Positions 17,184 to 26,980 are shown, counted from the stretch's first letter. The stretch: 64,000 bases of DNA from Stenotrophomonas lacuserhaii (GCF_014836545.1 NZ_JACSQS010000010.1:62001-126000), one strand, 5' to 3'. Notes: generated by a model from the letters alone, not told the origin. Program-made: numbers and translations.

Positions 17184-17687
17184 ATGTCCCGTTCCTTTGC
17201 CACGCCGGCCCTTGCCCTGATCCTCGCTTCGTCGCTGCTGGCCCCGCCTGCACGCGCCGGCGACCTCAACAGCAGCGAAACCACGATGCTGATCTCCATC
17301 GTGTTCACCGTATCGGTGCCGTTCGCCGCGTCGGTGGGCCTGGCCGAACTGTCCGCCGCCCCGTTCAAGGCCAGCGCGAAGCGCAACGCCGCCAAGCGGG
17401 TGCCGGCCAAGCCGCTGCCGGAAATGGAAGTCAAAGCGGTCACCACCAACACCGAAGGCGGCCGCACCGTGCAGCTGCAGGTACCGGGCAAGAACGACCA
17501 GACCGCCACCCTGGAATGGCCGGCGCGCGCGGATGATCCCGGTGCGGGCTTCGTAGTCGGGCAGACGGTGGCCTTCGTGCCGACCCCGGCCGGGGCCGGC
17601 TGGAACATCCACGATGCCGCCGGCCGCCAGCTGGCCTACGTACCTACTGCCTACGCCGCGGCAGACAGCACCAGCACCACCTGGTAA
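17184..17687 (+). CDS. Small exported protein of unknown function
   Basis: A 167-residue protein with a signal peptide (MSRSFATPALALILASSLLAPPARA) and a basic KASAKRNAAKRVPAKP stretch. The C-terminal ~80 residues have a beta-rich look (VKAVTTNTEGGRTVQLQVPG). GCAGGAGA precedes the ATG. It follows the DUF2145 gene in an apparent two-gene operon, suggesting a shared periplasmic role that cannot be named from sequence. Confidence 0.8.
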   Translation: MSRSFATPALALILASSLLAPPARAGDLNSSETTMLISIVFTVSVPFAASVGLAELSAAPFKASAKRNAAKRVPAKPLPEMEVKAVTTNTEGGRTVQLQVPGKNDQTATLEWPARADDPGAGFVVGQTVAFVPTPAGAGWNIHDAAGRQLAYVPTAYAAADSTSTTW

Positions 17688-17771
17688 TGGCTGCCGGCTG
17701 AACGCGCCCGGTTGGCCGCGTGCCCTGCCCGGGCGGATAATGCGCGTCTTCCTTTGAATCCGTGGCTCGCC

Positions 17772-18332
17772 ATGCCTGTGCGTCCTGCCCCTGTGTTTGC
17801 CCCGATGACCCTGCGCGCGCTGCTGCTGGCGGTGCTGGCGATGGGCGCGGTGGTGCTGGGTTCGAACGTGCTGGTGCAGTACCCGATCAACGACTGGCTG
17901 ACCTGGGGTGCCTTCAGCTATCCGGTCGCGTTCCTGGTGAGCAACCTGATCAATCGCCGCTTCGGCCCGGGCCCGGCCCGCCGGGTGGCGTGGGCCGGCT
18001 TCGCGCTGGCGGTGGTGCTGTCGTTCTGGGTGGCTACGCCGCGCATCGCGGTGGCGTCCTGTTCGGCGTTCATCGTGGCGCAGCTGCTGGACATCACCGT
18101 GTTCGACCGGCTGCGTCGGGGCAGCTGGTGGCGCGCGCCGATGGTGGCCACCACCTGCAGTGCCACGGTGGATACCGCGATCTTCTGGAGCATCGCGTTT
18201 GCCGGTTCGACGCTGCCGTGGATGAGCTGGGCGCTGGGCGACCTGGCGGTGAAGCTGGCGATCGGCGTGTGCCTGCTGGCCCCGTTCCGTGCGTTGTTGT
18301 GGAAGATGGCGCCGGTGCACGGCGCGAGGTAA
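17772..18332 (+). CDS. yhhQ: Queuosine-precursor transporter, VUT family
   Basis: A 186-residue inner-membrane protein with about five or six membrane spans, of the YhhQ family that imports queuine precursors (preQ0/preQ1) for tRNA modification. Typical features are GSNVLVQYPINDWLTWGAF, FLVSNLINRRFGPGPARR and FIVAQLLDITVFDRLR. The ATG at 17772 has no strong ribosome site; an ATG at 17805 is an alternative. It stands alone, with SMAG repeats after its stop. Confidence 0.9.
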   Translation: MPVRPAPVFAPMTLRALLLAVLAMGAVVLGSNVLVQYPINDWLTWGAFSYPVAFLVSNLINRRFGPGPARRVAWAGFALAVVLSFWVATPRIAVASCSAFIVAQLLDITVFDRLRRGSWWRAPMVATTCSATVDTAIFWSIAFAGSTLPWMSWALGDLAVKLAIGVCLLAPFRALLWKMAPVHGAR

Positions 18333-18335
18333 CCC

Positions 18336-18465
18336 GGTAGCGCCGAGCCGTGCTCGGCGAGCGCAGCGGCAGGCAACAGCGTGACGACCAACGGTCGTCA
18401 CCCACCAGAGCCGGGCGCCGTAGTGGCGACCTTGGTCGCCACCCACCAACGGCCGTCATCACCCC
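18336..18465. repeat. SMAG-type repeat cluster between yhhQ and glnE
   Basis: At least three hairpins: GGTAGCGCCGAGCC/GCTCGGCG, GTGACGACC/GGTCGTCAC and GTAGTGGCGACC/GGTCGCCAC, lying between two convergent genes. Confidence 0.8.
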
Positions 18466-18469
18466 GGCA

Positions 18470-21268
18470 TCAGGCGTCGAACGGGAGGCCTGCTTCCACG
18501 CACGCGGCGCTGATGCTCGCGCGTGCCTGTTCCAGCGCATCACTCGGCGCGGCCATGCGCGGGCGGCGGTCCAGCGTACAAGCCAGTCCCAACTCCAGCA
18601 GGGTGGCGTGCGCGGCCTGCAGTGCAGTGGCCCGTTCGCACGGCAGCCAGCCGCTGGCAGCCAGTGCCTCGATCAGCCCCCGCGTATCACGGGGTGCAAG
18701 CAGCGCCGGATGCGCGGACGCTGCCCCCAACACGCCGGCCTGCAGCAGGAACTCCAGGTCCACCACGCCGCCCGCGCCCTGCTTGAGGTCCATCCGCGCA
18801 GCATCGCTGCGGTCCAGTTCGGCGCGCATGCGCTGGCGCATCTTGACGATGTCCGCGTGCAGCACCTGGCGGTCACGCGCGCGGCCCGCCGTCTGCGCAC
18901 GTACGTCTTCAAAGGCTTCCAGCAGGCCGGCATCACCGGCCACGCCGCGCGCGCGCACCAGCGCCTGGTGTTCCCAGGTCCATGCGCGTTCGCGCTGGTA
19001 TTCGCGGTAGCTGGCCAGCGATGACACCAGCGCGCCCTTGCCACCATCCGGGCGCAGCCGCACGTCGATGTCATACAGCCGTCCGCCGGCGGTCACCGCG
19101 CCCAGCAGGGCCATCACCTTCTGCGCAAGCCGGGCGTACCAGCGCCCGGGCTCCAGCGGACGGGCGCCATCGCTGGCCTCCACGTCGGCGGGATTGTCGT
19201 GCAGGAACACCAGATCCAGGTCCGACCCGAAGCCCAGTTCCAGCCCGCCCAGGCTGCCGTAACCGATGATCGCAAAGCGCCCGCCGCGGATGTCACCGTG
19301 TGCGCGGCGCATGTCCGCCTGTGCCAGCTGTAGCACGACATCCACCACCACCTGCGCCAGTTCGGCCAGCTGGCGGGTGCTGTCCACCGCACCCTGGCGG
19401 CCATCCAGGCTGGCCATCGCCAGGCGGAAGCTCAGTGCCAGGCGGATCTCGTTGAGCCAGCGCAGCGCCGATTCGGGGTCTTCCACCGCCAGCACCTGTG
19501 CGCACTCGGCCTGCATTTCCTCACGGCTGGGCAGCGGCCCGGACACGCGCACGTCCAGCAGTTCATCCAGCAGCAGCGGGTAGGCTTCCAGCCGTTCGGC
19601 CAGCAGCGCGCTGCGTGCCAGCACGTCAACCAGCCGCGCCATCGAACTGGGTTGTTCGTCCAGCAGCGCCAGGTAGCTGGTGCGGCGCAGGATCGCCTGC
19701 AGCAGGCCCAGCACGCGCTTGAGCGCGGCATCGGGCTGCGGTGACCGGGTAGCGGCATGCAGCAGCGCCGGCAGCACGCGGTCCAGTCGCGTGCGCGCGC
19801 CATCGGACAGTGACTTCACCCCGGAAGACTGCGCGAAATCACGCAGCATCTGGTCGGCGCCGTGGGCATCGGCGAAGCCGGCTTCCACCAGCAGTTGCGC
19901 GTCGCCGTGTTCGGGCAGGCCGCGCCAGTAACTGGCCACCGCATCCGGCGCGGCCTTGCCCTTGCGCGGGGCCAGCAGCGCACCGAATTCGGTGCTGACG
20001 CGCTGCTGCTGCACGGCCAACGCATCGCGCAGGCTGTCGAAGTCCGGGTAGCCCAGCCCGATCGCAATCCGCAGCCGGTCCAGCGGATCGGCCGGCAGGG
20101 TATGGGTCTGCGCGTCGCGCAGCATCTGCAGCCGGTTTTCCAGCCGGCGCAGGAACAGGTAAGCCTCGTGCAGCGCCGCCCCGTCTTCGGCGGCGATCTG
20201 CCCCGCGTCCACCAAGGCGGCCAGCGCATGCAGCAGCCGCCGCTCGCGCAGCACGGGTTCGCGGCCGGCACGGATCAACTGCAGCGACTGGCACAGGAAC
20301 TCGATTTCGCGGATGCCACCGGCGCCGCGCTTGATGTCTTCATGCATGTCACGCCGCGCCACTTCGGCGGTGATCGCCGCCTTCATGTCGCGCAGTCCAT
20401 CCAGCGCGGTGAAGTCCAGGTAGCGCCGGTATACGAACGGGCGCAGCGACGCCAGCCACTCCTCGCCCGCTTCGATGTCACCGGCCACGGTGCGCGCCTT
20501 CAGCCAGGCATAGCGTTCCCAGTCGCGGCCTTCGCGCTGGAAATACTGGTCCATCGCCGCGAACGACATCGCCACCCGGCCGGCCCGGCCGAACGGGCGC
20601 AGGCGCAGGTCGACGCGATGGCTGAAGCCATCGGCGGTGGTGTCATCGAGCAGTTTGGCCAGCCGCTGGCCGAGCCGGGCGAAGTATTCATCGGCATCCA
20701 GCGGGCGCGCGCCATCGGATTCACCGCGCTGCGCGAAGGCGTACACCAGGTCCACGTCGGAACTGAAATTCAGTTCGCCGCCGCCCAGTTTGCCCAGCCC
20801 GAACACCACCAGCCGTTGCGCGTTGCCGGCGTCATCGCGGACCACGCCGTGGCGGCTGGCGAACTCGGTTTCCAGCGCGCCCAGCGCCAGCTGCAGGCAC
20901 TGTTCGGCCAGTCCGGTGGACCCGGCCAGGGTCTGCTGCACGCTGTCCATCCCGGCCAGGTCACGCCACACCAGACGGGTGGACATCGCCGCGCGGTAGC
21001 GTCGCAGCAGGCCCGGCCAGTCGGCCGGCTGCTGCGGTTCCAGCACCGGCGGAGCCAGCGGCGGGCAGCCGTCCTGGGCCAGATGCGACAGCAAGGCAGG
21101 TTGCCGGCACAGGGTGTCGATGGCGAAGTCGCTGGCGACGGCCAGCTGGCGCAGGAAGGGTTGCAGGCCGGGGTCCGGCGCGGTGCCCAATGCGACGGCC
21201 AAGCGCGCAAGGGCACGGTCAGCCAATGGGACAAGGTCGTCGGGGAGCGGCGCGAAGGGTTGGGTCAT
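18470..21268 (-). CDS. glnE: Bifunctional glutamine synthetase adenylyltransferase / deadenylase
   Basis: A 932-residue enzyme that adenylylates glutamine synthetase, and removes the AMP, in response to PII and glutamine. Two nucleotidyltransferase domains are visible: [20 protein letters not shown] (157-176) in the deadenylase half and [20 protein letters not shown] (about 666-685) in the adenylyltransferase half. The length matches the family (~930-950). I chose the ATG at 21268 ([15 protein letters not shown]); the frame continues upstream to 21388 but only through SMAG repeats. It ends next to a repeat cluster. Confidence 0.96.
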   Translation of the reverse strand: MTQPFAPLPDDLVPLADRALARLAVALGTAPDPGLQPFLRQLAVASDFAIDTLCRQPALLSHLAQDGCPPLAPPVLEPQQPADWPGLLRRYRAAMSTRLVWRDLAGMDSVQQTLAGSTGLAEQCLQLALGALETEFASRHGVVRDDAGNAQRLVVFGLGKLGGGELNFSSDVDLVYAFAQRGESDGARPLDADEYFARLGQRLAKLLDDTTADGFSHRVDLRLRPFGRAGRVAMSFAAMDQYFQREGRDWERYAWLKARTVAGDIEAGEEWLASLRPFVYRRYLDFTALDGLRDMKAAITAEVARRDMHEDIKRGAGGIREIEFLCQSLQLIRAGREPVLRERRLLHALAALVDAGQIAAEDGAALHEAYLFLRRLENRLQMLRDAQTHTLPADPLDRLRIAIGLGYPDFDSLRDALAVQQQRVSTEFGALLAPRKGKAAPDAVASYWRGLPEHGDAQLLVEAGFADAHGADQMLRDFAQSSGVKSLSDGARTRLDRVLPALLHAATRSPQPDAALKRVLGLLQAILRRTSYLALLDEQPSSMARLVDVLARSALLAERLEAYPLLLDELLDVRVSGPLPSREEMQAECAQVLAVEDPESALRWLNEIRLALSFRLAMASLDGRQGAVDSTRQLAELAQVVVDVVLQLAQADMRRAHGDIRGGRFAIIGYGSLGGLELGFGSDLDLVFLHDNPADVEASDGARPLEPGRWYARLAQKVMALLGAVTAGGRLYDIDVRLRPDGGKGALVSSLASYREYQRERAWTWEHQALVRARGVAGDAGLLEAFEDVRAQTAGRARDRQVLHADIVKMRQRMRAELDRSDAARMDLKQGAGGVVDLEFLLQAGVLGAASAHPALLAPRDTRGLIEALAASGWLPCERATALQAAHATLLELGLACTLDRRPRMAAPSDALEQARASISAACVEAGLPFDA

Positions 21269-21295
21269 GGGAGGATTGTAGGGCGCTGCGGCCTG

Positions 21296-21440
21296 TTGAC
21301 GGCCAGCGGCCGTCACTACCGAAGGAGGCAGCGGTAGTGCCGAGCCGTGCTCGGCGCGCGCAGCGGCAGGCAGCAGCGTGACGACCAACGGTCGTCACCC
21401 ACCCAAGGCGAGAGCTGACGGCCAGCGGCCGTCACTACCG
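21296..21440. repeat. SMAG-type repeat cluster upstream of glnE
   Basis: Four palindromic units in alternating orientation (TGACGGCCAGCGGCC, GGTAGTGCCGAGCC, GTGACGACC, TGACGGCCAGCGGCC). They overlap the 5-prime open extension of glnE, which is why that extension is not counted as coding. Confidence 0.8.
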
Positions 21441-21476
21441 CAGCCGGGCGCCTATTCAGCTGTACGCTGCGGACGT

Positions 21477-21511
21477 AAAAAAGCCCGCTTGCAGCGAACT
21501 GCCAGCGGGCT
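21477..21511 (-). terminator. Intrinsic terminator, leftward
   Basis: Perfect eight-base outer stem (AGCCCGCT/AGCGGGCT) and four-base inner stem (GCAG/CTGC) with a CGAA loop, followed on the leftward strand by T6. There is no leftward gene immediately upstream, hence the small-RNA suggestion. Confidence 0.8.
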
Positions 21512-21660
21512 CTGCTCCCTCCCCCACGTCGGGATGCAGGTCCATCGTGCCGACTGCAAAACCACATTGCACGCTGCACTGCAAAACAATACCGGAGGGT
21601 ACAGAAGCCTTCACGCCGGAAGCGCCATCCCACCAAGGTCGCAGGGCCCGTACGGGTGGG
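21477..21660 (-). ncRNA. Candidate small RNA ending at an intrinsic terminator
   Basis: A 13-base hairpin (AGCCCGCT..GCAG, loop CGAA, then CTGC..AGCGGGCT, 21482-21511, with one mismatch) is followed on the leftward strand by six T (21477-21482). No leftward protein gene ends here: the upstream DNA is the gap before the rightward CoA-transferase gene. The gap is G-rich on the leftward strand (GGGGGAGGGAGC) and less G+C-rich further upstream (GTATTGTTTTGCAG), which could hold its promoter. The start is a guess; the terminator is firm. It could also be an antisense leader of the CoA-transferase gene. Confidence 0.4.
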
Positions 21661-21702
21661 TTTGGCCGATAATCAGGGTTTCCCCCACGAAACATCGTCG
21701 TC

Positions 21703-23217
21703 ATGCCTGCAGATCGCATCGCCAACGCGCGTCTCCGTGACCGCGTGGTCTCCGCCGAGGCCGCAGCCGCGCTCATCCAGCCGGGTGAAACCGTCGCCAT
21801 GAGCGGCTTCACCGGCTCCGGTTACCCCAAGGCGGTGCCGGTGGAACTGGCCCGCCGCATCGAAGCGGTGCACGCGCAGGGGCTGCCGTTCCAGATCAGC
21901 CTGATGACCGGTGCCTCCACCGCCCCGGAACTGGACGGGGCGCTGGCCAAGGCCGATGGCATCGCCATGCGCATGCCCTTCCAGAGCGATCCGGATGCGC
22001 GCAACCGCATCAACGAAGGCAAGCTGGATTACATCGACATCCACCTCAGCCACGTCGCCCAGCATGTGTGGTTCGGCTTCTACGGCGATATCGATACGGC
22101 GGTGGTGGAAGTGTCGGCCATCCGCGAGGACGGCTCGCTGGTGCCGTCCACCTCGGTCGGCAACAACAAGACCTGGCTGGACCTGGCCAAGAAGGTGATC
22201 ATCGAGGTCAACGAGTGGCAGCCGGCCGGCGTGGACGGCATGCATGACATCTACTACGGCACCGCGCTGCCGCCACACCGCAAGCCGATCCCGCTGGTGC
22301 AGGCCAATGACCGCATCGGTGAGACCACGCTGCGCTGCGACCCGGACAAGATCGTGGCGGTGGTGCGCACCAACGGGCCGGACCGCAACAGTCCGTTCAG
22401 TCCGATCGACGCCACCAGCGAACAGATCGCCGCGCACCTGATCGAATTCCTCAAGCACGAAGTGGCCAAGGGGCGCCTGCCGGCCAACCTGCTGCCACTG
22501 CAGAGCGGGGTGGGCAACATCCCCAACGCGGTGCTGGCCGGGCTGGCCAAGAGCGGCTTCCGCGACCTGGCCGCGTTCACCGAAGTAATCCAGGACGGCA
22601 TGCTCGACCTGCTCCGCGATGGCGTGCTGAGCTACGCCTCGTGCACTGGTTTCGCGCTGAGCCCGCAGGCCAACGAGACCTTCAAGGAGAACATCGATTT
22701 CTACCGCGAGCGCATCATCATGCGCACGCAGGAAATCTCCAACCATCCGGAACTGGTGCGACGCCTCGGCTGCATTGGCATGAACGGCATGATCGAGGTG
22801 GACCTGTACGGCAACGTCAATTCGACCCACGTGATGGGCACGCGGATCATGAACGGCATCGGCGGTTCTGGTGACTTCGCGCGCAACGGTTTCCTGTCGG
22901 CCTTCCTCAGCCCGTCCACCGCGAAGAACGGCAGCATTTCGGCCATCGTGCCGATGGTCAGCCATGTCGACCACACCGAGCACGATGTATCGGTGATCGT
23001 CACCGAACAGGGCCTGGCCGACCTGCGTGGGCTGACGCCACGCAAACGTGCGCAGGTGGTGATCGACAACTGCGCGCACCCGGATTTCCGCGCACAGCTG
23101 CAGGATTACTTCGACCGCGCCAGCCGGGAGAGCTACGGCAAGCACACCCCGCACCTGCTGCCCGAGGCGCTGAGCTGGCACCAGCGCTGGCTGGATACCG
23201 GCACGATGAAAGCCTGA
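21703..23217 (+). CDS. Succinate CoA-transferase (acetyl-CoA hydrolase/transferase family)
   Basis: A 504-residue class I CoA-transferase, the same length as Acetobacter AarC and close to ScpC. Glu294 in AFTEVIQDG lines up with the catalytic glutamate of AarC. Other family stretches are VAMSGFTGSGYPKAVP (31-46), LQSGVGNIPNAVLAG (266-280) and NGIGGSGDFARNG. It should exchange CoA between succinyl-CoA and acetate (or propionyl-CoA and succinate), linking acetate to the citric acid cycle. No citrate-cycle gene is adjacent. The upstream 180 bases carry the possible leftward small RNA. Confidence 0.92.
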   Translation: MPADRIANARLRDRVVSAEAAAALIQPGETVAMSGFTGSGYPKAVPVELARRIEAVHAQGLPFQISLMTGASTAPELDGALAKADGIAMRMPFQSDPDARNRINEGKLDYIDIHLSHVAQHVWFGFYGDIDTAVVEVSAIREDGSLVPSTSVGNNKTWLDLAKKVIIEVNEWQPAGVDGMHDIYYGTALPPHRKPIPLVQANDRIGETTLRCDPDKIVAVVRTNGPDRNSPFSPIDATSEQIAAHLIEFLKHEVAKGRLPANLLPLQSGVGNIPNAVLAGLAKSGFRDLAAFTEVIQDGMLDLLRDGVLSYASCTGFALSPQANETFKENIDFYRERIIMRTQEISNHPELVRRLGCIGMNGMIEVDLYGNVNSTHVMGTRIMNGIGGSGDFARNGFLSAFLSPSTAKNGSISAIVPMVSHVDHTEHDVSVIVTEQGLADLRGLTPRKRAQVVIDNCAHPDFRAQLQDYFDRASRESYGKHTPHLLPEALSWHQRWLDTGTMKA

Positions 23218-23291
23218 GCCTGCGGCGGGATGGTCAACGGCGCGAGCGCAATCTGGAAGCAACCGGGCCGGTCCGGGGGCGTAATGCCCCT

Positions 23292-24065
23292 ATGCCTATC
23301 CCGCCCTCCACTTCGCCGCTCCCCGCGCTGCCGATCGCCCCGCCGGCGACGGTCACCGATGCCCCCCGACGCTCTGCGTTTGCCCGGGTGGTGCCGCGCA
23401 ATGCGCCCACCTCCGCAGCGAGCACCGGCCCGGCCGGGAGCAGCAGCCTCCTCGATTCACTCCGCGTGCGCTGCATGCAGCGAGGTGCGCCTGCCACCAT
23501 CGATAGATGTCTGCAGATCACATCACAGCAGCCGTGCGCCACGCATCGCGCCCTGCTGCTGCAGCGACTGACGCTGGCGCTGGCCGATGACCGTCGCATC
23601 GACTCGCCCGCGGGCCCGGTCAATCTGCGCGCAGATGCCTGCGACACTTACAGGCTGGCGGCTCCCCCGGAGCCGCCCAGCTACGCCAGCTATCAGACCG
23701 CATTGAGCAGGCTGCACGAAGCGGTACGCGCCTGCAAGGTCGTCCTGCCGGGAACCTATGGTTTCCTGCAGCGGTCCATCGCCTGCGAATCAGCGCTACG
23801 CACAGCCGTGAATGCAGACCAGGTACGTCGGGCACTGATTGGTTGGCTGAACTGGCAGTGGGCCGCGTTGGCTGCCTGTACCTCAGACCCGAACCTGCGC
23901 GCACGTGTCGGCGACACTCCACTGCGGCCGACCCATCTGGCCTATGCACTGGATGATGACAGCGCGCTGTGCACCGAGGTCCGGCTGGCGCTGCTTGCTG
24001 CACCCGCCCCGCCCGCCGCAGCGGGCGACCCAGCGCCAGGCTCAGCTCCGCAGCGCGACCAGTGA
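23292..24065 (+). CDS. Hypothetical protein with eight cysteines
   Basis: A 257-residue protein I do not recognise. The first ~55 residues are rich in Pro, Ala, Ser and Thr and look disordered. The rest is helical with eight well-spaced cysteines (in RCMQ, RCLQ, PCAT, ACDT, ACKV, ACES, ACTS and LCTE) and no signal peptide. G+C is a little lower than the neighbours. Its 3-prime end overlaps the convergent hglS gene by 24 bases. The disordered N-terminus recalls secreted effectors, but no secretion signal that I know is visible. Confidence 0.65.
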   Translation: MPIPPSTSPLPALPIAPPATVTDAPRRSAFARVVPRNAPTSAASTGPAGSSSLLDSLRVRCMQRGAPATIDRCLQITSQQPCATHRALLLQRLTLALADDRRIDSPAGPVNLRADACDTYRLAAPPEPPSYASYQTALSRLHEAVRACKVVLPGTYGFLQRSIACESALRTAVNADQVRRALIGWLNWQWAALAACTSDPNLRARVGDTPLRPTHLAYALDDDSALCTEVRLALLAAPAPPAAAGDPAPGSAPQRDQ

Positions 24066-25406
24066 GTCCTGCTGCAGTTGTTCGTACAACGCGAACTCGT
24101 CGTGCACCCGCGCACCCAGTGCGGCTTCAAATGCATCGCGGTTGGCGTGCGCCGCATACGCGCGCTGTTCGCCGCCGCCCAGGTTGGACTGGAAGATGCC
24201 CGCCGCGCTGACCGGCAGGAAGTCTTCGTAGATGATCGGATCGGCGGTGGCCAGGCCTTCGGCGATCAGCACTTCGGCCGGCAGTTCGGCCACGCGCGGC
24301 TGCGCTGCACGGCCGGCGTCGGTCAGCTGGTAACGGTAGTAGCCAAGCCCTTCGCTGCGCAGCGTGGCATCGTCGTCCGGGAAGCCGGCGAAGGCTGCCT
24401 GCAGCCGCTGGCCGTAATCGCCGCTGGTGCTGCCGGCGCCTTCGGTTTCGCGCGCCTGTGCCAGCAACTGGTCGTACAGCGCGCGGCCTTTCGGGGTCAG
24501 CGCCAGGCCGCGCTGCTCGATCTCGCCGAAGCGCGCGGTGTGGGTACCGGCATCGCCGCCGCCGTCCTTGGGGAAATGCACGGCCTCTTCCAACGCCTTG
24601 AAGCTGGTCTGCCGCAGCAGGATCGGGCAGGCGCGGCGCGGCGGGCCTTCGATGACCGCCTTTGCGGCCATGCCGCGTTCGATCATCGCCGCCTGCGCCG
24701 CATCGATGTCCAGCGTGCGCGGGGTGAGATGGTTGATGTGCGGGCCACGGAAGCTGACCACGTCGGCGATCAGCCGGTGCGCATTGCCCAGCGCGTGGTA
24801 AGTGTCCAGCGCCACCGTGGCATCGCTGTGCCAGCGGAAGGTTTCCAGCGCTTCGTTGACGAAGCGCTCGGCGTCTGCGGCGTGCAGTCCCCCATCGCGC
24901 TCGGCCTGTTCGACCAGCGCCAGCGCGGCGTCGGTGAAGATGCGGCGCTTGGACAGGATGTCTGCCGCCTGGGCACGCAGTGACTCATCTTCGATCAGCT
25001 CCAGCCGCAGCAGCGAGGTGAACACGCGGAACGGATTGGCGGCCAGCGCCACGGCGTCGATCGGGCGGAACGCGGTGGAATGCACCGGCACACCGGCCAC
25101 GCTGAGGTCGTAGTAGGCGACCGGGTACATTCCCATCACCGCGAACAGGCGGCGCAGGGTCGACAGTTCTTCAGCGGTGCCGACACGGATCGCGCCGTGG
25201 CGCTCTTCATCCAGCCGGCCGCGGCCGTCGTTGCGCTGCAGTTGCTCGGCAAGGGCGGTGTCTTCGGCCAGCACCTGCGCGTTGATCTGCGCGACCAGGT
25301 CGACCAGGTCGCCGTACAGCGGCACTTCGCTGCGGTACATGCGGGACATGGCCTGGGCGAACAGGCGACGGATGGCATCGGGCGAAACGAATTCAGCAGC
25401 GCTCAT
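24042..25406 (-). CDS. hglS: 2-oxoadipate dioxygenase/decarboxylase (YdcJ/HglS, DUF1338)
   Basis: A 454-residue member of the DUF1338 family. HglS of Pseudomonas putida converts 2-oxoadipate to D-2-hydroxyglutarate with Fe(II) and oxygen in lysine breakdown. Recognisable stretches are GDLVDLVAQINAQVL, STAFRPIDAVALAANPFRVF, SFRGPHINHLTPRTLDID with its metal-site histidine, and IYEDFLPVSAAGIFQSNLGG. I chose the ATG at 25406 (MSAAEFVSPDAIRRLF); upstream codons in the same frame are non-coding in character. Other lysine-catabolism genes are not seen in the window. Confidence 0.92.
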   Translation of the reverse strand: MSAAEFVSPDAIRRLFAQAMSRMYRSEVPLYGDLVDLVAQINAQVLAEDTALAEQLQRNDGRGRLDEERHGAIRVGTAEELSTLRRLFAVMGMYPVAYYDLSVAGVPVHSTAFRPIDAVALAANPFRVFTSLLRLELIEDESLRAQAADILSKRRIFTDAALALVEQAERDGGLHAADAERFVNEALETFRWHSDATVALDTYHALGNAHRLIADVVSFRGPHINHLTPRTLDIDAAQAAMIERGMAAKAVIEGPPRRACPILLRQTSFKALEEAVHFPKDGGGDAGTHTARFGEIEQRGLALTPKGRALYDQLLAQARETEGAGSTSGDYGQRLQAAFAGFPDDDATLRSEGLGYYRYQLTDAGRAAQPRVAELPAEVLIAEGLATADPIIYEDFLPVSAAGIFQSNLGGGEQRAYAAHANRDAFEAALGARVHDEFALYEQLQQDSLVALRS

Positions 25407-25512
25407 GGGATACCCAGCAAGGAACACGGAAAATGCGTTGGCTGGCATTGTCGCCGGGCCCTGCCCGCTTTGGTAGCGGCTGAGGCAGCGGCTCCTGCCG
25501 CCGCCTTCGGCG

Positions 25513-26010
25513 TTACCGCTCCGTGCCCAGCTGGCGGCGCAGCGTGGCATCCAACGTGATCGGCCGATCCCAATGCCGGTAACTGGCCACGATGGCGTGG
25601 CGCAGCGCGCGCTTGTGCAGGTTGTCCGGCGGCACCGGCAAGGCCTCCACGGCCGCTTGCCAACCCCCGTCACGGTGCGCGCTGAACGCCCTCACCACCT
25701 CGCGGCAGCTGACCTTGATGGCCTTTGCCCAGAAACAGGCGAAGTACACGTCCGCGGCATGCCAGCCGTGGTTGTTGACCAGCGCGGCGATATAGCCGCG
25801 ATCCACGCCGCTGTAGCGCGCCACCTCGTCCAGGAAGCTGTCCGGATAGCGCTCCGCGTAGTGGTTGATGTCCGCCAGCCAGGTATCGATCCACGCATCA
25901 CCGGTATCCACCGCGTAGGTGGCCGATTTCTCCGCCGTCTGCTGGGCCGGCGCGATCGCAGGCACCAGCAGCAGGGACAGCAACAGCAGCGTTGTCAGCG
26001 GGCGGTTCAT
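25513..26010 (-). CDS. Exported hypothetical protein
   Basis: A 165-residue protein with a good signal peptide (MNRPLTTLLLLSLLLVPAIAPAQQ). The mature part is helical and contains two cysteines (FACFW, VSCRE). No known domain was recognised. It lies 106 bases upstream of hglS in the same direction; the gap contains a palindromic GCAGCGGCTCCTGCCGCCGC repeat, so cotranscription is uncertain. Confidence 0.75.
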   Translation of the reverse strand: MNRPLTTLLLLSLLLVPAIAPAQQTAEKSATYAVDTGDAWIDTWLADINHYAERYPDSFLDEVARYSGVDRGYIAALVNNHGWHAADVYFACFWAKAIKVSCREVVRAFSAHRDGGWQAAVEALPVPPDNLHKRALRHAIVASYRHWDRPITLDATLRRQLGTER

Positions 26011-26046
26011 GCCGCGATTGTGACGCAGCGGGGCCGTCGTGTCAGG

Positions 26047-26805
26047 TCACGCACCGCGCGCGGACGCCGCCTTGGCTTCGATGGCCTGCAGCGCGGCCGG
26101 CCAGTCCCACGCGGTATCGGCGGTGACCATGCGCGGCTCGTCATCGGCCACGCCATGTTCGGTTTCGTGGGCCCAGGTAACGGCATACGGGGTATGCACG
26201 CCCCAACCGCCCAACGTCACCACCGGTTCGATGTCCGAGCGCAGCGAGTTGCCCACCATCACGAACTGGTTGATCGGCAGATCGAACTCGGCCAGCACGC
26301 GGGCATAGGTTTCCGGATCCTTCTCCGACACGATCTCGATGCGCGGGAACAGGTCGTGCAGCTGGGCGACCTTGATCTTGGCCTCCTGATGGAACAGGTC
26401 TCCCTTGGTGATGAGTACCACCGGATGATCCTCGGCGATCTTCGCGACCGATTCGCGCACACCGTCGATCAGCTCCACCGGGTGGCGCAGGGTGTCGTGG
26501 CCGATGTCCAGCATGCGCTGGATGTGCTTCGCGCTGACCCGGCTGTCGGTGATCTCGATGGCCGCTTCGATCATCGACAGGGTCATTGCCTTGACGCCGT
26601 ACCCGAATAGCGCAAGGTTGCGCCGCTGCACGTCCAGAAGATGCCGCGCAGTGCGGGTGTCGTGCACATCGATGTAGTGCGAGAGCAGGTCGAGGTAATC
26701 CTGTTCGGCCTTGCGGTAGTAATCCTCGCTCTTCCACAGCGTATCGTCACCGTCAAAACCGACCAGGCCGATGGCGCTGCCGCGCCCGGACGTGGATGTT
26801 TTCAT
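26047..26805 (-). CDS. HAD-superfamily hydrolase
   Basis: A 252-residue phosphatase-like enzyme. Motif I FDGDDTLW gives nucleophile Asp18 and acid/base Asp20. Motif II is VLITKGD with the conserved Thr and motif III region NQFVMVGNSLRSDIEPV, so it belongs to the soluble class I-cap HADs. The substrate is unknown. I chose the ATG at 26805 because a strong hairpin lies just upstream of it; the frame upstream crosses that hairpin and SMAG repeats. Confidence 0.9.
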   Translation of the reverse strand: MKTSTSGRGSAIGLVGFDGDDTLWKSEDYYRKAEQDYLDLLSHYIDVHDTRTARHLLDVQRRNLALFGYGVKAMTLSMIEAAIEITDSRVSAKHIQRMLDIGHDTLRHPVELIDGVRESVAKIAEDHPVVLITKGDLFHQEAKIKVAQLHDLFPRIEIVSEKDPETYARVLAEFDLPINQFVMVGNSLRSDIEPVVTLGGWGVHTPYAVTWAHETEHGVADDEPRMVTADTAWDWPAALQAIEAKAASARGA

Positions 26806-26819
26806 GCGTGAAGAATAAC

Positions 26820-26855
26820 AGGGCGGCCCACGCACTGGCCTGCGTGGGCCGCCCT
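26820..26855 (-). terminator. Terminator of the EF-hand gene
   Basis: AGGGCGGCCCACGCA and TGCGTGGGCCGCCCT make a perfect 15-base stem with a CTGGCC loop. It is followed leftward by the T-rich TGTTATTCTT. It lies 14 bases before the HAD hydrolase ATG, so it separates that gene from the EF-hand gene upstream. Confidence 0.75.
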
Positions 26856-26863
26856 GATGGGTC

Positions 26864-26965
26864 GTGCCGACCGAGGTCGGCACCTACGGTAGCGCCGAGC
26901 CATGCGCGGCGACTTCTGATGGTGCCGCGCGGTGCGCTCGCCGAGCATGGCTTGGCGCTACCGGG
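26864..26965. repeat. Palindromic repeats, GTGCCGACC and SMAG types
   Basis: GTGCCGACC/GGTCGGCAC (26864-26883, GA loop) is next to an inverted pair of GGTAGCGCCGAGCC-type units, between the EF-hand gene and the HAD gene. Confidence 0.75.
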
Positions 26966-26980
26966 CCACCATCTCGGGAC

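Noticed and set aside
13063..18465. Regularly recurring palindromes that might be taken for a CRISPR array
   Set aside because: Units vary in sequence and orientation, have no uniform spacers and occur in many separate gaps; they are SMAG-type repeats.
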